This document shows, piece by piece, positions 1 to 7,204 of a stretch of 9,844 nt of DNA (positions within the stretch are counted from its first letter, which is position 1; every line of letters starts with the position of its first letter). This stretch comes from Clostridia bacterium (GTDB taxonomy: Bacteria > Bacillota > Clostridia > Christensenellales > Maliibacteriaceae). The notes below the pieces were generated by a model. It ran no database searches, was not told the DNA's origin, and saw only the letters and a list, made by a program, of their open reading frames with translations. A program made the translations under genes and the position numbers. The stretch is from positions 1 to 9,844 of the forward strand of contig JAGBGW010000328.1 in the NCBI GenBank assembly GCA_017935825.1, given 5' to 3'.

Positions 1-16
1 CTTCCATCGGCATTTC

Positions 17-44
17 TTGCAAGGCGGCCGGGCGATGGTATAAT
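17..44 (+). promoter_or_regulatory. Extended -10 promoter of the nuclease/ATPase operon
   Basis: A -35-like TTGCAA (17-22) is followed after 16 bases by a perfect TATAAT (39-44). The -10 is preceded by TGG at 36-38, giving an extended -10 element. Transcription would start near position 51, only about 14 bases before the TTG start codon, so the leader is very short. The -35 box is imperfect, which the extended -10 would compensate for. Confidence 0.75.
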
Positions 45-64
45 ATAGATACGAGGTGATTTGT

Positions 65-1135
65 TTGAAGATCATACACTGCGCGGATCTGCACCTTGCA
101 TCCGCACTTGAAACCAGCCTTTCGGCAGAAAAAGCACGGGAACGCCGAACGGAGCTGATGATACAGTTTTCCCAAATGATCCGCTATGCAAAACAGGAGG
201 GCGTGCGTGCCATTCTCATCGCAGGGGATTTGTTTGACTCTGCCGCCGTGCCCACAAGAGTTGCAAAGCGCGTGTTCGATATGATGACCGCGGCAGAAGA
301 TATCCTGTTTTTCTATCTTCGCGGCAACCACGACTGCGTGGGCATCGTCCCCGAGGGGGAGAATATTTTGGTCGTGCCGCAGGACGGCACCTGGGTCTAT
401 TACGATATGGATCAGGTGACGGTGGCACTTTGCGATGTGGCAGAAGGCATGGAAAATACGGCGGAAAACCTTGTGCTTTCCCCCGAAAGAGTCAATATCG
501 CGGTGCTCCACGGCGATGCACGTCCAAGCGGCAAATCCGTTGGGACGGATTTTGCCATGAGCGACTTCGCAGGCAAAAACATCAACTACCTTGCCCTTGG
601 TCATTACCATAGCTACCGCGTGGGGACTTTGGACGACCGCGGCGTGTACTGCTACAGCGGATGTCTGGAAGGCCGCGGCTTTGACGAGTGCGGACAGAAG
701 GGCTTCGTGATGCTGGATGTGGAGGGCAATTCCCTTACCCACACCTTCATTCCCTTTTCCAAGCGCACGCTCCACAGCGTGGAGGCGGATGTGACCGGCT
801 GCACCAACATGCAGCAGCTGGAGCAGGTGCTGCTTTCCGCATTGTCCGAAATTTCCGAAGAGGACATGGTGCGCGTGACTTTGATCGGCAGCCTGCCTGC
901 GGATATGGACCGTGACATGGACTACCTTGCAAGTCTTTTGCAGGGCAAGTTCTATGCCGCGCGCCTGCATGATCGCACGGGCATCGTCATCGATCCGCAG
1001 GATTACGCAGACGACCTTTCGCTGAAGGGTCTTTTCGTCAATCAGGTTTTGCAAAGCGAACTGGAAGAAGATGAAAAACAGCGTGTGCTGTCCCTTGGAC
1101 TGCACCTGATGCTGGGTGGGGAGGTGAACGTATGA
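65..1135 (+). CDS. yhaO: SbcD/YhaO-like metallophosphoesterase (DNA exonuclease subunit)
   Basis: Calcineurin-like metallophosphoesterase of the Mre11/SbcD/YhaO type, 356 residues, predicted to be a two-metal-ion DNA nuclease in the cytoplasm. All signature motifs are visible: D8-L-H10, G54-D55-LFD, G87-N88-H89-D90, H149-G-D and G179-H180-Y-H182. These are the metal and phosphate ligands of the family. The capping region after about residue 230 is poorly conserved and I cannot resolve it. The start is taken as TTG at 65 because GAGGTGAT (53-60) sits six bases upstream and the protein then opens with the typical hydrophobic strand MKIIHCADLH. A GTG at 56 in the same frame lies inside that ribosome binding site. 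The gene overlaps the next one by ATGA, which implies translational coupling, as expected for subunits of one complex. Bacillus subtilis YhaO and YhaN are the closest named pair I recall. The symbol is by family resemblance, and SbcD would be the alternative name. Confidence 0.85.
   Translation: MKIIHCADLHLASALETSLSAEKARERRTELMIQFSQMIRYAKQEGVRAILIAGDLFDSAAVPTRVAKRVFDMMTAAEDILFFYLRGNHDCVGIVPEGENILVVPQDGTWVYYDMDQVTVALCDVAEGMENTAENLVLSPERVNIAVLHGDARPSGKSVGTDFAMSDFAGKNINYLALGHYHSYRVGTLDDRGVYCYSGCLEGRGFDECGQKGFVMLDVEGNSLTHTFIPFSKRTLHSVEADVTGCTNMQQLEQVLLSALSEISEEDMVRVTLIGSLPADMDRDMDYLASLLQGKFYAARLHDRTGIVIDPQDYADDLSLKGLFVNQVLQSELEEDEKQRVLSLGLHLMLGGEVNV
1120..1127 (+). promoter_or_regulatory. Strong ribosome binding site inside the 3' end of the upstream gene
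   Basis: GGAGGTGA lies four bases before the ATG at 1132, within the last codons of the nuclease gene. It fixes the start of the ATPase gene and, with the ATGA overlap, indicates a coupled bicistronic mRNA. Confidence 0.8.
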
Positions 1136-3672
1136 GACTGATTTCTTGCTCCATCGCCAATTTCGGTGTGCTGTCGGACGTGCAGTACGATTTTACCGAC
1201 GGTCTCAACGTCATTTTGGAAGATAACGGCACGGGCAAATCCACCCTTGCCGCCTTTATCAAGGCTATGTTCTACGGTCTTGCCGCCACCACAAAACAGG
1301 ATTTGAATGTCAACGAACGAAGACATTATTATCCTTGGCAGGGTGGTACCTTTGGCGGTAGTTTGACTTTTGAAACAGAGGAAAAAACTTATCGCGTTGA
1401 AAGAACCTTTGGTGCTTCGGGCACAAGAAAGGACACTTTCGCGCTGTACGATATGGCCACGGGCTTTGCATCGAATGATTTTTCCTCCAATCTTGGCGAG
1501 GAACTGTTCGGTGTGGATGCGGCAAGCTATGAAAAAAGCGTCTGGCATCCCCAAAAGGCGGTGTCTTTTTCCCAAAGCAGTGCACTGACGGCGCGGCTTT
1601 CCGCCTCAAAAGAGGGGGAAGATGCGGCTGTCTACGAGCGCATCAAGGATGAACTTGCCGCCCGCACGGCACGCTATGAGAATAAGCAAAAGCGCGGTCT
1701 TCTGCCCGATGCAAGGGCAAAGCTGCAAAACCTGAATCAGCAGATCGCAGCAAGCGAAGCGGCTTTGGAACGCTTGGCACAGCTGCAGGTGCAGCTGCAA
1801 AGCATGCAGCTTTCCTTGCAGAGCAAGCAGACAGAGCTTGCCGATGTAAAGCAAAAGCGCACCGCCATGCATGAAGCCGCTGAGCGGCTGACCAAGCTCA
1901 ATTTGTGGAAGACACTTTCTGCCCGTGTGCAGGCGCAGAAGGATAAGATCACACAGCTTGAGACCCTCTTTGGCGGCGATGCACCTGCACTGCCGCAGAT
2001 CACACGCATGCAGGGCGTGCTGCAAAAGGCCCACGCGGCACGGGAGCAGTCTGCAAACACCATGCGCCCCGAGGATTTCACCCGTCTTGCCGCCCTTCGT
2101 GCCCGTTTCAGCGAAGGTGTGCCCGATGATTTTGAACTGCAGCAGATGATGCACGATGCGGTGCGCCTTGATCAGGCCAACCGTCGGATCGAGGAAGAAG
2201 AGGCGGTACTTGTCACCCGCCGTGCACAGATCGCGGATTCCTTCCCCGGCGGCGTACCCACTGCGGCGGCATGCGCTGCGGCAGGTCAGATGGCGCTGAG
2301 CGTATTGAAGGAAGAAGCAAAACAGCAGCAGGAACTGCAAAATAAAAAGGAACAGACCGCAAAGCTTCGCAAGACGCTGCTGATCGCTTCGGGCGTGCTG
2401 GCAGCGGCAGGCGCCGTACTTGCCATCTTCCTTCTTTGGGCAGGTTTGGCAGTGGTGGCAGCTGCGGCGGTACTTTCTGTCGCTGCACTTGCTGCCGTTG
2501 GCAAAGATAAGCAGGACGAGTTTACGGAAATTCCCATGCGGGATGAGCTTTTGCAATTCCTCCACCGATACGAACAGCCCTTTGCAGGGGAGGATCTGCT
2601 GGACGGTCAGCTTCGCGTGCAGGGCATTGCCCAGCGTGCCCGGCAGTATGAATCGCTGGATGGGGACCTTGCCGCCCTTCGTCTGCGCGGCGAAAAGGTG
2701 GATCAGGAAAAACAGCGCCTGCAATCGCAGCTTTCTTCCATGGGACAGGCGGTCACCGACAATTTCACCGATGCGGTGCATGCCGTCATGGATGCGGCAG
2801 CCCAGTACCGCGCTTTGGAGCAGGTGCGCGACCAGACCAGAAGCCGCATGGCGGAAGCATCGCGCGAAGCCCACGCCATGGAGCAGGAGATCACTGCCTT
2901 CTGCCGCCGCTACGGTGCAGATCTGGACGGCGATGAAGAGGACATTTTGGTGGTGCTGTTTGAACGTGCGCAGGCACTTGCCAACGCAAAGCAGGCATAT
3001 CTGCATGAAAAAGCAGAGCTTGCAGCCTTTGAAAATCTGCAGAACATCAACGCCGCCAGCGATGCAAAGCCTGCCGATCCCGCTGTCATGCAGCAGCTGG
3101 AAGAGGTGGAAGAACGTCTCACGGCGGAAGTCTCCCTTCTTTCCACCGACATCGGTGCACTGAAAAAAGAAGCGGATGATTTGAGCGACTACGCAGCCCA
3201 CCTGCAGATGCAGCAGGCGGAGCGTGCCCAGGTCACCGAAACCATCGCAAAATATGAGCAGAATCTGCGCACCTTGCAGCAGACAAGCTACTTCCTGCAG
3301 CAGGCATACGACGGTCTTCGTGCAAACTACCTGACGCTGATGCAAAAGGGTCTGCAAAAGTATGCTGCTCTGGTCACGGGGCAGGAGGCGGATGCGCTGT
3401 ACATCGATGCGGATTTCTCCGTGCGGATGGATAAGCAGGGCTCCCTTCGCGACTATGCCCACTTCTCACGCGGTCAGCGCGATATCTTTGATATCTGTAC
3501 GCGATTGGCACTTTGCGATGCACTGTTTGAGAAGGAAAAGCCCTTCCTCGTGCTGGACGACCCCTTCGCCAATCTGGATGATGACAACCTTGTCCGTGCA
3601 AGACAACTGCTGGAAGGCCTCGCCGCCGACCGACAGATCCTGTATCTTGCATGCCATTCTTCACGTGCGTAA
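1132..3672 (+). CDS. yhaN: SbcC/Rad50/YhaN-like ATPase with central membrane hairpin
   Basis: SMC/Rad50-like ATPase of 846 residues and the partner of the nuclease it overlaps. The N-terminal lobe has the fold start RLISCSIANFG and a P-loop EDNGTGKST (residues 30-38). In it, Glu30 replaces the usual first Gly, a variant I recall from clostridial YhaN-like proteins. The C-terminal lobe has the ABC-signature-like FSRGQRD (778-784), Walker B FLVLDDPF (805-812), D-loop ANLD (813-816) and a late His842 in the H-loop position. Gln/Glu/Lys/Ala-rich heptad-like stretches, probable coiled coils, lie at roughly 197-252, 390-413, 530-545 and 570-740. Between them residues 416-456 form two back-to-back hydrophobic segments rich in Ala, Leu and Val, followed by Gly-Lys-Asp-Lys. 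No CxxC zinc hook is seen. I infer a DNA end-processing or repair complex anchored to the membrane at the tip of the coiled coil. Gene symbol by family resemblance, not by confirmed orthology. Confidence 0.83.
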   Translation: MRLISCSIANFGVLSDVQYDFTDGLNVILEDNGTGKSTLAAFIKAMFYGLAATTKQDLNVNERRHYYPWQGGTFGGSLTFETEEKTYRVERTFGASGTRKDTFALYDMATGFASNDFSSNLGEELFGVDAASYEKSVWHPQKAVSFSQSSALTARLSASKEGEDAAVYERIKDELAARTARYENKQKRGLLPDARAKLQNLNQQIAASEAALERLAQLQVQLQSMQLSLQSKQTELADVKQKRTAMHEAAERLTKLNLWKTLSARVQAQKDKITQLETLFGGDAPALPQITRMQGVLQKAHAAREQSANTMRPEDFTRLAALRARFSEGVPDDFELQQMMHDAVRLDQANRRIEEEEAVLVTRRAQIADSFPGGVPTAAACAAAGQMALSVLKEEAKQQQELQNKKEQTAKLRKTLLIASGVLAAAGAVLAIFLLWAGLAVVAAAAVLSVAALAAVGKDKQDEFTEIPMRDELLQFLHRYEQPFAGEDLLDGQLRVQGIAQRARQYESLDGDLAALRLRGEKVDQEKQRLQSQLSSMGQAVTDNFTDAVHAVMDAAAQYRALEQVRDQTRSRMAEASREAHAMEQEITAFCRRYGADLDGDEEDILVVLFERAQALANAKQAYLHEKAELAAFENLQNINAASDAKPADPAVMQQLEEVEERLTAEVSLLSTDIGALKKEADDLSDYAAHLQMQQAERAQVTETIAKYEQNLRTLQQTSYFLQQAYDGLRANYLTLMQKGLQKYAALVTGQEADALYIDADFSVRMDKQGSLRDYAHFSRGQRDIFDICTRLALCDALFEKEKPFLVLDDPFANLDDDNLVRARQLLEGLAADRQILYLACHSSRA

Positions 3673-3674
3673 TG

Positions 3675-3704
3675 AAAAAAGCCTTCCTTTCGGAAGGCTT
3701 TTTT
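3675..3704 (+). terminator. Bidirectional intrinsic terminator between convergent genes
   Basis: GCCTTCC (3681-3687) and GGAAGGC (3692-3698) form a perfect 7-bp stem around a TTTC loop. Six A residues precede it (3675-3680) and six T residues follow (3699-3704). Read from either strand it ends in a U tract. It can therefore stop the nuclease/ATPase operon (stop codon 3670-3672) and the minus-strand serine hydrolase gene, whose stop codon lies about 55 bases away at 3760. The remaining bases up to 3759 hold only a short imperfect direct repeat (GAGTTTAGAGTTATG region) with no gene. Confidence 0.92.
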
Positions 3705-3759
3705 CAGTTATGAGTTTAGAGTTATGGTTGCGCAAGCAAATACGCATCCTTCGATGCAG

Positions 3760-4956
3760 TTACACCAGCGACGAATAAATTGCGGGGATCAGCAGCGGTT
3801 CATACCACTCATGACCGGAGGGAACGCTCTGCTGCAGGAAGATGGCCACCAGCTTTTCCTTGGGGTCCACGCAGAACCAGGTGCCCGTTGCGCCGTCCCA
3901 GCCAAATTCACCTGCGGTGCCGTTGTAGCCGCAGTAGGCAGGGTTGACCATGACACGCATGCCAAGACTGTAGCTGTAGGAGCCGATCAGCCGCTTCCAG
4001 TTGCGGAAGACGGTCTTCTTCTGCACGTCGTCCAGATGGTCGCTCGTCATAAGTTCCACCGTCTTTCTGCCCAGGATGCGTTCGCTTCCGAACACACCGC
4101 CGTCGCAGAGCATCTGTGCAAAGCGGCCGTAATCGTTGATGGTGGAGAACAGACCGCCGCCGCCGGATTCAAATGCAGGCTGCACGCAGGGGTTGCCGCG
4201 GTTGGGCTCCACGCATGTCAACTCGCCGTCCAGGGTGTAGAACTTGCAAAGGCGATCTGCCTTTTCGGGTGCGATGAAGAATCCCGAATCCACCATGCCA
4301 AGGGGATCGAAGATGTTTTGCTTTACATAATCGCCGAAGCGCTGACCCGACAGTACCTCGATCAGTGCGCCAACGACGTCGTGAGAGAAACCGTACAGCC
4401 ACTGGGTGCCGGGCTGGAAGGCAAGGGGTACGTTCTTTGCAACGGTCTTGACGTGTTCCAGGGTGGAAAGCCCGTCCAGCACGCCGGAATCACCAAGATC
4501 TGCCATCTTCAAGGATGCAGGCGTGGCACGACCCGGACGGCGCTCGCCATAGGGCATGCCGCTGGTCATGGTCAAAAGATTCTTGATGGTCATGGGCTGT
4601 GCCTGTTTTTCATAGGCAACGGTGCCGTCTTCCAGCTGTACCGCCACGGGGATGTCGGCAAATTCGGGGATGAACTCTGCCACGGGGTCATAGAGGCGGA
4701 ACATGCCCTTTTCGTACAGCTGCATGATCGCCGTCATCGTCACGGGCTTTGTCATGGAAGCCATGCGGTAGATGGTGTCGTGTGCCACGGGCTTTTTGTT
4801 TTCCACATCCATGTAGCCGAAGCACTCGTTGTACTGCACCGCGCCGCCGCGGGCGATGTACATGGATGCACCTGCGATTTTCTTTTCGTCAATGAAGCGA
4901 TTGATCACTTGCGTCACGTTTGCAAGACCACGGGGGTCCAGGGTGTAATTGGACAT
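3760..4956 (-). CDS. Class C beta-lactamase-fold serine hydrolase (EstB-like, cytosolic)
   Basis: Penicillin-binding-protein/class C beta-lactamase-fold serine hydrolase, 398 residues. The catalytic S67-M-T-K70 (SxxK) sits in the family context IYRMASMTKPVT. Tyr188 in QWLYGFSHDVVG is the likely second motif (YxN equivalent). GWDGATGTWFCVDP (about 352-365) replaces the KTG motif, as in EstB-type esterases. There is no signal peptide or lipobox, so the enzyme should be cytosolic, which favours an esterase or small-peptide/amide hydrolase over a true beta-lactamase. The substrate cannot be told from sequence. The start at 4956 follows AGGAGG (complement of 4964-4969) at a 7-base spacing. An in-frame ATG 17 codons further upstream (5007) is rejected because it falls in the -10 box of the promoter. 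The gene is transcribed alone, divergently from rex and convergently with the yhaO/yhaN-like operon. Confidence 0.85.
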   Translation of the reverse strand: MSNYTLDPRGLANVTQVINRFIDEKKIAGASMYIARGGAVQYNECFGYMDVENKKPVAHDTIYRMASMTKPVTMTAIMQLYEKGMFRLYDPVAEFIPEFADIPVAVQLEDGTVAYEKQAQPMTIKNLLTMTSGMPYGERRPGRATPASLKMADLGDSGVLDGLSTLEHVKTVAKNVPLAFQPGTQWLYGFSHDVVGALIEVLSGQRFGDYVKQNIFDPLGMVDSGFFIAPEKADRLCKFYTLDGELTCVEPNRGNPCVQPAFESGGGGLFSTINDYGRFAQMLCDGGVFGSERILGRKTVELMTSDHLDDVQKKTVFRNWKRLIGSYSYSLGMRVMVNPAYCGYNGTAGEFGWDGATGTWFCVDPKEKLVAIFLQQSVPSGHEWYEPLLIPAIYSSLV

Positions 4957-5002
4957 TTTTCTTCCTCCTGTATGAGATTTTCGTGCAAAAGTTGTTACCT
5001 GT

Positions 5003-5031
5003 ATCATACGGCAATTTTTTTAACTTTACAA
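5003..5031 (-). promoter_or_regulatory. Promoter of the serine hydrolase gene
   Basis: Read on the minus strand, TTGTAA (5031-5026) is followed after 17 bases by TATGAT (5008-5003). Transcription would begin near 4996, about 40 bases before the ATG. The -10 hexamer and spacer length are the same as in the divergent rex promoter. Confidence 0.6.
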
Positions 5032-5048
5032 TGGTGATTTTTTGTAAA
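5025..5048. repeat. Inverted repeat in the divergent promoter region
   Basis: TTTACAA (5025-5031) and TTGTAAA (5042-5048) are perfect 7-bp inverted copies separated by 10 bases. The left arm covers the -35 box of the minus-strand serine hydrolase promoter. It could be a regulator site for that gene. The arms point the opposite way from a canonical Rex palindrome, so Rex binding is not supported. AT-rich DNA makes chance occurrence plausible. Confidence 0.4.
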
Positions 5049-5076
5049 AAAGAGACGTTTTGCCCTCAAGTGTACT

Positions 5077-5105
5077 TTGACATGGGGGAAAAATGAGTAT
5101 ATGAT
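5077..5105 (+). promoter_or_regulatory. Promoter of rex
   Basis: A perfect TTGACA (5077-5082) is followed after 17 bases by TATGAT (5100-5105), one mismatch from consensus. The start site would be near 5112, giving a leader of about 28 bases. GGAGG (5130-5134) lies five bases before the rex ATG. Confidence 0.8.
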
Positions 5106-5139
5106 AAATATGTAGTTCTATGTACAACTGGAGGCAGCT

Positions 5140-5790
5140 ATGGCTGAGGAAAAACGTACCGTCAATTTGTCAAAACAGGCTATACATCGCATGCCTTTTT
5201 ATCAGCAATGTCTGAAAAAACTGTATGATGAAGGTGTCAGCACCGTGTCTGCACCTGTGGTGGCAGAAATGCTCAAACTCAATGAGGTTCAGGTTCGTAA
5301 GGATTTCGCAGCCGTCAGCACCAGTGGCGGCCGTGCCAAGATCGGCTTCGACGTTGCGGAACTGCTGGACAGCATCGAGCATACCCTGGGTTATCGCAAT
5401 ATGGATGACGCTGTGCTGGTGGGCGCAGGGTCTTTGGGTCATGCACTTGCATCCTTCCGCGGCTTTGAAGAGTATGGTCTTCGTATTGTGGCAGCCTTTG
5501 ACGTGGATGAGAAGCTCATCGGCACCACCGTGGGCAATGCGACCGTCTATCCGCTGGATCAGCTGACCATGTTCTGTGAGGAACACGATATCAACATCGG
5601 CATTATCACCGTGCCTGTGGAGCATGCACAATCTGCCTGCGACCTGCTTGTGGAAGGCGGCGTGCTGGGCATCTGGAACTTTGCACCTGCATACCTGCGT
5701 GTGCCTGATGATATCCTGCTGCAGAACGAGAACATGGCGGCTTCCCTTGCGATGCTCTCCAAGCATCTGCGCGAAAAACTTGCAAAGTAA
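5140..5790 (+). CDS. rex: Redox-sensing transcriptional repressor Rex
   Basis: Full-length Rex, 216 residues, a homodimeric repressor that senses the NADH/NAD+ ratio and usually controls fermentation and anaerobic respiration genes. The N-terminal winged helix (about 1-78) contains the recognition segment NEVQVRKDFA (49-58) and the wing-region GRAKIGF (64-70). The Rossmann domain has V94-GAGSLG (95-100), where family members usually have GxGNLG, and AFDVD (119-123) with Asp121 at the end of beta-2, consistent with NAD(H) rather than NADP(H). GIWNFAP (177-183) and the C-terminal domain-swap helix starting at NENMAASLA (196-204) are typical. The ATG follows GGAGG closely. The gene has its own promoter and is followed after 40 bases by a UMF1 transporter with no terminator between, so the two are probably co-transcribed. 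No canonical Rex operator is evident upstream, so autoregulation cannot be asserted. Confidence 0.96.
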   Translation: MAEEKRTVNLSKQAIHRMPFYQQCLKKLYDEGVSTVSAPVVAEMLKLNEVQVRKDFAAVSTSGGRAKIGFDVAELLDSIEHTLGYRNMDDAVLVGAGSLGHALASFRGFEEYGLRIVAAFDVDEKLIGTTVGNATVYPLDQLTMFCEEHDINIGIITVPVEHAQSACDLLVEGGVLGIWNFAPAYLRVPDDILLQNENMAASLAMLSKHLREKLAK

Positions 5791-5830
5791 GGTTTGCTGC
5801 GCAAAAAAATAATACAGAAATGAGAACCCC

Positions 5831-7072
5831 ATGAAACTGACAAAGCTGGAAAAATTCTGGATCCTCTACGACGTGGGTAACTCCGCCTTCACGCTTTTGA
5901 TTGCCACCATCCTGCCGATCTATTTCAATTATCTGGCAGAGCTGGACGGCATCTCCAGCGCGGATTACCTTGCCTACTGGGGCTACGCCGCAAGTGTCTG
6001 CACGCTGATCGTGGCATTCATCGGTCCCATCTTCGGCGCACTTGCCGACACCAAGGGTTACAAAAAGCCTATTTTCCTTGCCAGCATCTTTTTGGGTGCC
6101 ATCGGCTGCATCGCCATGGGTTGGGCAAAGCAGTGGCTGATCTTCCTTGTGATTTTCGTCATCGCAAAGGTGGGCTACAGTGCAAGCCTTGTGTTCTACG
6201 ATGCAATGCTGGGCGACGTCACCACGCCCGAGCGCAGTGATATGGTATCTTCCCACGGTTATGCATGGGGTTATATCGGCAGCTGCATTCCCTTTGCGGT
6301 CTGCCTTGTGCTTGTACTGCTGTGCGATTCCATCGGCATCACCATGGAACAGGCAATGATGGCAAGCTTCATCATCATGGCCATCTGGTGGGTGGCACTG
6401 TCGCTGCCCCTTGCCAAGCACTATAAGCAGAAATACTATGTGGAAAAAGAGAACCGCGCGTTCCTTGAAAGCTTCCGCCGCATCGGCAGGACCCTTTCCC
6501 ACATGAAGCAGAATAAGAAAGCCTTCCTGTTCCTGCTTGCATTCTTCTTCTACATCGACGGTGTCTATACCATCATCGATATGGCGACGGCCTACGGCTC
6601 CGCACTGGGTCTTGATTCCACAGGCCTTCTTCTGGCACTGCTGGTCACCCAGATTGTGGCATTCCCCTTTGCCATCCTCTTTGGCCGCCTTGCCAAGCGC
6701 TATGATACAGAGAAGCTGATCTTCGTATGCATCGCGGCATACTTTGGCATCGCCGTGTTTGCCATCTTCCTGCACACCCAGCTGCAGTTCTGGATGCTTG
6801 CCTGCATGGTGGGCATGTTCCAGGGCGGCATTCAGGCGCTGTCCCGCTCCTACTTTTCCCGCATCATCCCGCAAAATCAGGCGGGCGAGTACTTCGGTCT
6901 GATGGATATCTGCGGCAAGGGTGCATCCTTCATCGGTACCACCGCCGTAGGTGTGGTCTCGCAGGCAACCGGCAATATCAATCTTGCCGTCGGCGTTCTT
7001 GCCATCATGTTCCTTATCGGCATCGCATTTTTCATCGTAACGGTGCGTACCCCGATGCCCAAAGCAGAATAA
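5831..7072 (+). CDS. MFS transporter of the UMF1 (Atg22-like) family
   Basis: Polytopic membrane protein of 413 residues with about 12 hydrophobic segments. It is assigned to the UMF1/Atg22-like branch of the major facilitator superfamily. Family marks are YDVGNSAF (13-20) in the first helix, the MFS loop motif GALADTKGYKKP (69-80), FYDAMLGDV (122-130), SSHGYAWGYIGS (140-151) and the late segment SRSYFSRIIPQNQAGEYFGL with GKGASFIG (about 335-367). Fungal Atg22 exports amino acids from the vacuole. The bacterial substrates are unknown to me, so amino-acid or small-metabolite efflux is only a possibility. The first residues MKLTKLEKFWILYD are the usual family start, although the ribosome binding site is poor (only GAG at 5822-5824). 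It may depend on translation arriving from rex 40 bases upstream. It ends at a clear terminator, closing a rex-transporter unit. Confidence 0.87.
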   Translation: MKLTKLEKFWILYDVGNSAFTLLIATILPIYFNYLAELDGISSADYLAYWGYAASVCTLIVAFIGPIFGALADTKGYKKPIFLASIFLGAIGCIAMGWAKQWLIFLVIFVIAKVGYSASLVFYDAMLGDVTTPERSDMVSSHGYAWGYIGSCIPFAVCLVLVLLCDSIGITMEQAMMASFIIMAIWWVALSLPLAKHYKQKYYVEKENRAFLESFRRIGRTLSHMKQNKKAFLFLLAFFFYIDGVYTIIDMATAYGSALGLDSTGLLLALLVTQIVAFPFAILFGRLAKRYDTEKLIFVCIAAYFGIAVFAIFLHTQLQFWMLACMVGMFQGGIQALSRSYFSRIIPQNQAGEYFGLMDICGKGASFIGTTAVGVVSQATGNINLAVGVLAIMFLIGIAFFIVTVRTPMPKAE

Positions 7073-7088
7073 CATCATAAAACAATAC

Positions 7089-7119
7089 AAGGCAGAGCAT
7101 TTTCCGCTCTGCTTTTTTT
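7089..7119 (+). terminator. Intrinsic terminator after the UMF1 transporter
   Basis: GCAGAGC (7092-7098) pairs with GCTCTGC (7106-7112) around a 7-base loop, followed by seven T residues (7113-7119). The stem can be extended by AAG against TTT. It sits about 20 bases after the stop codon and separates the rex unit from the next promoter. Confidence 0.92.
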
Positions 7120-7176
7120 CTTATGCTTTTTTCATTGGATTGTTTTAAAAAGGAATTAATTTATCGTAATTCAATA

Positions 7177-7204
7177 AAAATATATTGACGTATCGATATA
7201 TTTT
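7177..7204. repeat. Imperfect 28-bp palindrome over the DUF4153-gene promoter
   Basis: AAAATATAT (7177-7185) and ATATATTTT (7196-7204) are perfect 9-bp inverted copies. Two of the five inner base pairs (GA at 7187-7188 with TC at 7193-7194) also match, so 11 of 14 positions are symmetric around 7190/7191. The palindrome covers the -35 box and the whole spacer of the promoter and abuts the extended -10. That is the usual position of a repressor operator. The regulator is unknown. Confidence 0.5.

Noticed and set aside
1..48. Possible 3' end of an upstream plus-strand gene
   Set aside because: All three frames close by position 60, with stops at 41-43, 46-48 and 58-60. None gives a recognisable protein tail in so few codons, so no call can be supported.
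1606..3462. Long minus-strand open frame of 618 codons opposite the ATPase gene
   Set aside because: It is the mirror of a real coding frame with biased codons. It has low-complexity Leu/Cys/His-rich composition, no recognisable domain and no ribosome binding site, while the plus strand encodes intact ATPase motifs.
3724..5037. Plus-strand open frame of 437 codons opposite the serine hydrolase
   Set aside because: His/Cys/Ala/Gly-rich shadow frame that runs through the hydrolase promoter. The minus strand carries SxxK and other family motifs with a good ribosome binding site.
5793..5805. Possible terminator between rex and the UMF1 gene
   Set aside because: The stem is only 5 bp with a 3-base loop and is followed by A residues, not T, on the plus strand.
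5606..7090. Minus-strand open frame of 494 codons opposite rex and the UMF1 transporter
   Set aside because: Composition is dominated by His, Asp, Cys and Gly with no family resemblance. It spans two real genes and their gap.
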